From JBEIFW01 sp044370695 (GTDB taxonomy: Bacteria > Actinomycetota > Acidimicrobiia > Acidimicrobiales > Ilumatobacteraceae): a stretch of 36,253 nt of DNA. The notes beneath the pieces were generated by a model. The model did no database searches, was not told the origin of the DNA, and worked only from the letters and a program-made list of their open reading frames with translations. Positions 32,287 through 36,253 of the stretch are shown here, one piece after another. Position numbers and translations under genes: made by a program. How positions within the stretch are numbered: the first letter of the stretch is position 1; every line of letters begins with the position of its first letter. The stretch spans positions 1-36,253 of the forward strand of contig JBILVB010000022.1 of NCBI GenBank assembly GCA_044370695.1. The letters run 5' to 3'.

Positions 32287-33526
32287 ACTCCACGAAGAGC
32301 TCCTTCAGCCCTCTCAGCACGAAGCTCGGCTCGTATTCGAACCGGTTGTCGGCGGCGAGCGTGAAGTCGTCCCAGCGCTCGGCGAGTCGTTCGATGGCGA
32401 CGACCGCTTCGAGGCGAGACAGCGGCGCCCCGATGCAGAAGTGGGTGCCGACCCCGAAGGCCAGGTGATCCCGCACGTTCGGGCGGCCGGGATCGAAGGA
32501 GTCGGGGTCGGGGAACACCGCCGGATCCCGATTGGCGGCCGAGTACATCAAGATGAGCCGGGCACCGGCGGGAACGGGCACACCGTCGATCTCGGTGTCC
32601 TCGGTGACGAGCCGGAACATCCCCTGGGTGGGTGTCGCGAGTCGGAGGGCTTCCTCGACGATCGGTACGGCGAGCGAGGCGTCGGCCTTCAGCCGCCACC
32701 ACCATTCCTTGTTCTCGGCGAGGAGCTTCACCATCTCGTTGAACAGCTTGGTGGTCGTTTCGTTCCCGGCGACGAGGAGCTGCTGGAAGATCGAGATCAT
32801 CTCGGCATCGGTGAGACCCCGCTCGCCGTCGTCGGCCGGCACGGTGCCCTCGGCGATGGCGCGCACGATGCCTTCGCGGGCCTCGGCGCGCTGGGTCATC
32901 AGCTGGTCGTGCATGAAGTGCTGCATCTCGACCACCTCGCGCTGGGACTCCAGGCGGCGGTCGTCGCTCAGCGCCGTCCCGATCGCCGCGACGGACGCGT
33001 CGGACCAGCGCTTGATGTCCGCGCCGCGGTCGCGCGGCAGCTGCAGGGCCATGGCGATCGCCTCGACCGGGATGGGCGTGGAGAACCGGCGCTGCAGGTC
33101 GACCCGACCGTCGGCGACGAAGCCGTCGATCACCCGGTCGACGATCTCGGTGATCTGCGGCCGGAGCGCCCCGATGAGCCGGGCGTTGAAGCGGGGCTGG
33201 ATCGTCGCCCGGTACTGGTCGTGCTCGGGTGGGTCGATCGTCAGCATCGTGCCGATCTGGGGCCATCCCTGCGCCTGGATCTCGCGCAGCTTCGCCACGA
33301 GGTCGGGCCGGGGTGACTCACCCGGTCCGCCGAACGCGTTCGAGAACACACGGGTGTTCCGGGCGAGCTCCTTCACCAGGTCGAACCGGGTGACCACGTA
33401 GAGGGGCATCCCGGGGACGGCGAAGGCGGGGGAGGCCGACCGCATGGCGTGGTACCAGGGGTGCGGATCCTGCTGGATCGACGGATCGAAGGGGTTGAAC
33501 CTGGTCAGATCGATCGTCGTTGGCAC
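32261..33526 (-). CDS. cytochrome P450
   Basis: A 421-residue soluble bacterial P450. The I-helix oxygen-activation motif reads VAGNETTTK (about residue 253), the K-helix ExxR is EALRLA, and the heme loop FGVGTHFCIG carries the cysteine ligand (about residue 363). The size and motifs fit actinobacterial class I P450s that use ferredoxin partners; no ferredoxin or reductase gene is adjacent. Substrate is unknown. The GTG at 33526 is chosen because GGAGGA lies four bases upstream; a longer frame to 33574 lacks such a site. Confidence 0.94.
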   Translation of the reverse strand: MPTTIDLTRFNPFDPSIQQDPHPWYHAMRSASPAFAVPGMPLYVVTRFDLVKELARNTRVFSNAFGGPGESPRPDLVAKLREIQAQGWPQIGTMLTIDPPEHDQYRATIQPRFNARLIGALRPQITEIVDRVIDGFVADGRVDLQRRFSTPIPVEAIAMALQLPRDRGADIKRWSDASVAAIGTALSDDRRLESQREVVEMQHFMHDQLMTQRAEAREGIVRAIAEGTVPADDGERGLTDAEMISIFQQLLVAGNETTTKLFNEMVKLLAENKEWWWRLKADASLAVPIVEEALRLATPTQGMFRLVTEDTEIDGVPVPAGARLILMYSAANRDPAVFPDPDSFDPGRPNVRDHLAFGVGTHFCIGAPLSRLEAVVAIERLAERWDDFTLAADNRFEYEPSFVLRGLKELFVEFSPAPLGR

Positions 33527-33620
33527 CGGATCCTCCGGATCTTGAGGGTGGACGGGCTCAAGGCGGCGCCCCATCGTCCGATCTGGGACCCGCCGGATAC
33601 CCCTACCACAAGGACCTCGG

Positions 33621-35438
33621 ATGATCGGTACCGTCTTCGCACCCAGTCGCTGGTTGATGCGACAACTGTCGTTCGCTCAGAAGTTCATGCTGCTGGCCGC
33701 GCTGCTGCTGGCGCCGCTCGCTCTGGTGACGAAGAGTTACCTCGACGACAAAGACAGCGTGATCGCGTTCTCCGCCAAGGAGGAGGACGGCGTCACCTAC
33801 CTCGAGCCGGCGATCCAGCTGCTGAGCTCGCTCGTACAGGCCCGCTCGGCGGCCGTCGCCGGCAAGCCGGTGAACACCGCCGCCATCCAGTCGGCCGTGG
33901 CCGCCGTCGATTCCGTCGACGCCAAGCTCGGCAAGGAACTGGTCGCCACGGGCAAGGCGACCAGCGAGGTGTGGGCCGATCTCAAGGGCAAGGTCGGCAC
34001 GATCGCAACCTCGACCGCGACCGGCGAGCAGGCGTTCGACGCGTGGACGCCGGTCGTTTCGGGTGCGCTCGGCCTGGTCGGTCAGATCGCCGACGGCTCG
34101 AACCTGACGCTCGATCCCGACCTCGACTCCTACTACATCATGGACCTCATCGCGTTCCAGGTGCCGCCGCTGCTCGACGCCGTCGGTCAGCGCAGCGACC
34201 TCGCGGTGCTCGGTGCCGACAAGGAGTCGAGCCCGCTGTACGGCAAGTGGGTCGTCGCCGACAACCTCGTGGGCTTCCGTGCCGGCAACGTGGTGTTCGA
34301 CCTCCGGGATCGTGCCTACAAGAACACGGCGAACTCGAACATGGAGCGCAACCTGGAGCCCAAGCTCCTGGCGGCGGAGCAGGCCCTGAAGGATGGCGGT
34401 GACGCTGCGGTCACGGCGCTGATGAGCCTCCACGGCGCCGCGACGCCGATCATGAGCGAACTGCTCGAGGCGCGCATCAGCGGGTTCGAGGACCAGAAGT
34501 CGTCGGTCGTGCGAGTGCTCGTGCTCGCTCTCTTGCTCGCCATGTACGCCTTCGGCGGCCTGGTCGTCGGCGTGTCGGGTGCCGTGCGTTCGATGCGCAA
34601 GACCCTGAAGGACGCAGCCGACGGCACCCTGCGCCGTCCCGAGGTGTTCTCCGGCCGGGACGAGCTGGCGTCGATGTCGAAGGACCTGGCCGAGACGATG
34701 GACAACATGCGCCACAGCGTGCAGGCCATCTCCTCGTCCTCGACCACCCTGGCCCGCTCGGCCCGCGGTGTCGCCGGCGTCGCCGATTCGCTCGCCGACA
34801 GCTCCTCCAACACCTCGCTGCAGGCCGAGACCGTTGCGAGTGCCGCCGAGGAGATGACCGCCGCGATCGGCGAGATCTCCCGAGGGTCGGTCAGCGCCGC
34901 AGGCATCTCCACCGAGGCCCGGTACAAGGCCGAGCAGGCGTCGAGCACGATGCAGGAGCTGCAGGACGCAAGCGCCCAGATCTCGAAGTTCCTCGAGTTC
35001 ATCTCCTCGATCGCCAACCAGACCAACCTGCTGGCGCTGAACGCGACGATCGAAGCCGCCCGGGCCGGCGAGGCCGGCAAGGGCTTCGCCGTGGTCGCCG
35101 ACGAGGTGAAGAACCTGGCAACCCAGACGGCCAAGGCGACCGAGTCGATCAACGAGATGGTGGGCTCGATCCAGCGCAGCGCCGAGAGCGCCGTGTGGTC
35201 GATCAGCAACATCCGCGACGTCATCACCCAGGTGTCCGACAGCCAGACCTCGATCAGCGCTGCGGTCGAGGAGCAGACGGCGACCACGGGCGAGATCACC
35301 CGAGCCGTGAACGGCGTGGCGACCGCTGCGTCGGACTCGTCCCGTGAGGCCTCGCAGCTCCAGGAGCTGTCCGGTCAGCTCAACGAGATGTCCACCCAGC
35401 TCGAGACGATCGTCGCCAAGTTCACCATCGTGGAGTGA
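33621..35438 (+). CDS. methyl-accepting chemotaxis protein
   Basis: A 605-residue transmembrane receptor. A first membrane helix (about 20-38), a helical extracellular sensor of roughly 250 residues, a second helix (about 296-318), a short HAMP-like linker, then the long cytoplasmic coiled coil. The conserved signalling tip ANQTNLLALNATIEAARAGE lies at about 463-482, followed by KGFAVVADEVKNLA. The sensor domain resembles helical-bundle ligand domains but the ligand is unknown. The C terminus lacks a pentapeptide CheR tether. No che or flagellar genes are in the window. AAGGA lies six bases before the ATG. Confidence 0.94.
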   Translation: MIGTVFAPSRWLMRQLSFAQKFMLLAALLLAPLALVTKSYLDDKDSVIAFSAKEEDGVTYLEPAIQLLSSLVQARSAAVAGKPVNTAAIQSAVAAVDSVDAKLGKELVATGKATSEVWADLKGKVGTIATSTATGEQAFDAWTPVVSGALGLVGQIADGSNLTLDPDLDSYYIMDLIAFQVPPLLDAVGQRSDLAVLGADKESSPLYGKWVVADNLVGFRAGNVVFDLRDRAYKNTANSNMERNLEPKLLAAEQALKDGGDAAVTALMSLHGAATPIMSELLEARISGFEDQKSSVVRVLVLALLLAMYAFGGLVVGVSGAVRSMRKTLKDAADGTLRRPEVFSGRDELASMSKDLAETMDNMRHSVQAISSSSTTLARSARGVAGVADSLADSSSNTSLQAETVASAAEEMTAAIGEISRGSVSAAGISTEARYKAEQASSTMQELQDASAQISKFLEFISSIANQTNLLALNATIEAARAGEAGKGFAVVADEVKNLATQTAKATESINEMVGSIQRSAESAVWSISNIRDVITQVSDSQTSISAAVEEQTATTGEITRAVNGVATAASDSSREASQLQELSGQLNEMSTQLETIVAKFTIVE

Positions 35439-35460
35439 TCGTCCGTCGATGACGGCCGTC

Positions 35461-35500
35461 GCCGCTGCGGTCCGGGGTGATCACCCCGGACCGCAGCGGC
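35461..35500. terminator. 40-bp perfect palindrome, bidirectional terminator
   Basis: The two 20-base halves are exact reverse complements, giving an 18-bp stem with a TGAT/ATCA tip if folded as a hairpin. It lies between two convergent genes, 23 bases after the chemotaxis receptor stop and 15 bases before the hydrolase stop, so it can terminate both transcripts. No T-run follows on either side. Confidence 0.85.
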
Positions 35501-35514
35501 GCGTGTCGGGCCGT

Positions 35515-36216
35515 TCAGCTCGCAGCGAACGCGGCGACGAGGAACTCGAGCGTGCGCTCGTGGAGGATGTCGGCGCTGCGCGCGAGCAGGTGGCCGTCAC
35601 CCGGGAGCACGACGAGTTCGCCGGTGCCGGCGATCGCCCGGACCACCTCGCTCGCCTCCACCGGCAGGATCTCGTCACGGTCGCCGTGGAACAGCAGCAG
35701 GGGCCGGCCGGCGAGGCCGCCGGCGACCTCGCACCCCGCCGACTGTGTGGCGTAGGTGACGACCCCGGCGACCATGTCGGGCAGGGCGACCGCGACCCGG
35801 ACGGCGACCGCCCCACCGAAGGAATGCCCGAGCGCCACGGTGCGATCGGCCCCGTGCCCGACGGCGAGCTGGACGGCGGCGGCGGCGTCGAGCGTGCAGG
35901 CGTCGAGGTCGTTCGGTCGCCGGTAGCTGATCCGCAACAGGGCGACGCCGGCGGCGGCGAGCTCCACGCCGAGGCGGTGATAGAGGCCGTTGGCCGGGCC
36001 GAGGAGGCCCCCCATCGCCCCACCGCAGGCGATGACGGCCGCCGGCTCGTCGCCTCGGCCGTGCCACAGGACGGTCAGCAGACCGCGCATGGTGTACAGC
36101 TCCAGGTGGCGGAGGCCCGGCATGATCTCCACCTCGCCGGTGGCGAGCACGGACAGCGCCTCGAGCGGCGTGGCGCCGGGGCCTTCCCGGCGGCGGTGGT
36201 CGTCTGATCCGCTCAC
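35515..36216 (-). CDS. alpha/beta hydrolase (dienelactone-hydrolase-like)
   Basis: A 233-residue alpha/beta hydrolase. Catalytic triad candidates are visible: the nucleophile elbow GHSFGGAVA (Ser about 132), Asp in FHGDRDEI (about 182) and His in GDGHLL (about 211). An early ACGGAMGG segment is the oxyanion loop. No signal peptide. Substrate unknown. The GTG at 36216 directly abuts a palindrome that also covers the start of a divergent gene; TAGGGT (complement of 36224-36229) lies seven bases before the GTG. Confidence 0.88.
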   Translation of the reverse strand: MSGSDDHRRREGPGATPLEALSVLATGEVEIMPGLRHLELYTMRGLLTVLWHGRGDEPAAVIACGGAMGGLLGPANGLYHRLGVELAAAGVALLRISYRRPNDLDACTLDAAAAVQLAVGHGADRTVALGHSFGGAVAVRVAVALPDMVAGVVTYATQSAGCEVAGGLAGRPLLLFHGDRDEILPVEASEVVRAIAGTGELVVLPGDGHLLARSADILHERTLEFLVAAFAAS

Positions 36217-36235
36217 TGCTTGTACCCTACAAGCA
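36217..36235. promoter_or_regulatory. palindromic operator covering two divergent leaderless promoters
   Basis: TGCTTGTA-CCC-TACAAGCA is a perfect 8-bp inverted repeat. Its centre forms overlapping -10 hexamers for both strands: TAGGGT toward the hydrolase (7 bases to its GTG) and TACCCT toward the rightward gene (6 bases to its ATG at 36235). A repressor dimer here would shut both transcripts. The TTGTA/TACAA half-sites resemble TetR-family operators. Confidence 0.72.
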
Positions 36236-36253
36236 TGGCCGCGCAGCCGCCCG
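36235..36253 (+). CDS. start of a divergent gene, truncated by window end
   Basis: ATG at 36235 opens a frame encoding MAAQPP before the sequence ends. Placement beside an operator-like palindrome and opposite a hydrolase suggests a regulator that controls the pair, but no product can be assigned from six codons. Confidence 0.45.

Overview
The window is chromosomal DNA from a very GC-rich actinobacterium. The dnaK-grpE-dnaJ-hspR operon order, a dCTP deaminase resembling the bifunctional mycobacterial type, an EtfD-like membrane iron-sulfur protein, an EccC-like ATPase and tRNA genes without encoded CCA all fit Actinobacteria. Overall character suggests an Acidimicrobiia-type lineage (Ilumatobacter-like), but that placement is an inference from memory of gene families, not a search. 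Most of the window is ordinary core and peripheral metabolism with very short intergenic gaps. No gene-free stretch exceeds 300 bases.

Layout. 1-6463: a cut-off HSL-type esterase, a cupin, tRNA-Thr(CGT), a PPOX-type flavoprotein, the holB-tmk pair, a GrdB-like selenoprotein that reads through an in-frame TGA, purine nucleoside phosphorylase deoD and an amidohydrolase. 6542-11846: a lipoprotein, an EamA transporter, selD (itself interrupted by an in-frame TGA at the catalytic position), a CopC-CopD fusion and a small secreted partner. 11847-16454: an EccC-like three-ATPase protein with no visible WXG100 partner, and a 2-hydroxyacid dehydrogenase. 16476-20485: the HspR-controlled chaperone operon with an upstream palindrome. 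20496-28675: M14 carboxypeptidase, gpmA, a polyprenyl-phosphate sugar transferase, a cyclic-nucleotide-binding protein, the EtfD-like protein, a nitroreductase and dcd. 28747-30596: tRNA-Gly(CCC), a divergent arsR / arsI pair with two operator-like palindromes, an MGMT-type alkyltransferase and a small membrane protein. 30783-36253: a barstar/secreted RNase pair, a cupredoxin-like protein, a cytochrome P450, a chemotaxis receptor, an alpha/beta hydrolase and the first codons of a divergent gene.

Most notable: (1) two genes about 5 kb apart, the GrdB-like protein and selD, each need TGA read as selenocysteine, and both have SECIS-like hairpins just downstream; conventional gene calling would truncate or split both. 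(2) A lipoprotein RNase of the RNase Sa family overlaps a barstar-type inhibitor by 4 bp, giving an exported-nuclease/immunity couple. (3) Many genes that appear to start a transcript have a TANNNT hexamer 6-8 bases before the start codon and no Shine-Dalgarno, suggesting widespread leaderless transcription. At the right edge one palindrome covers two such promoters back to back. (4) arsR carries an N-terminal Cys-Cys pair plus a CVCDL motif and faces arsI across two 16-bp palindromes.
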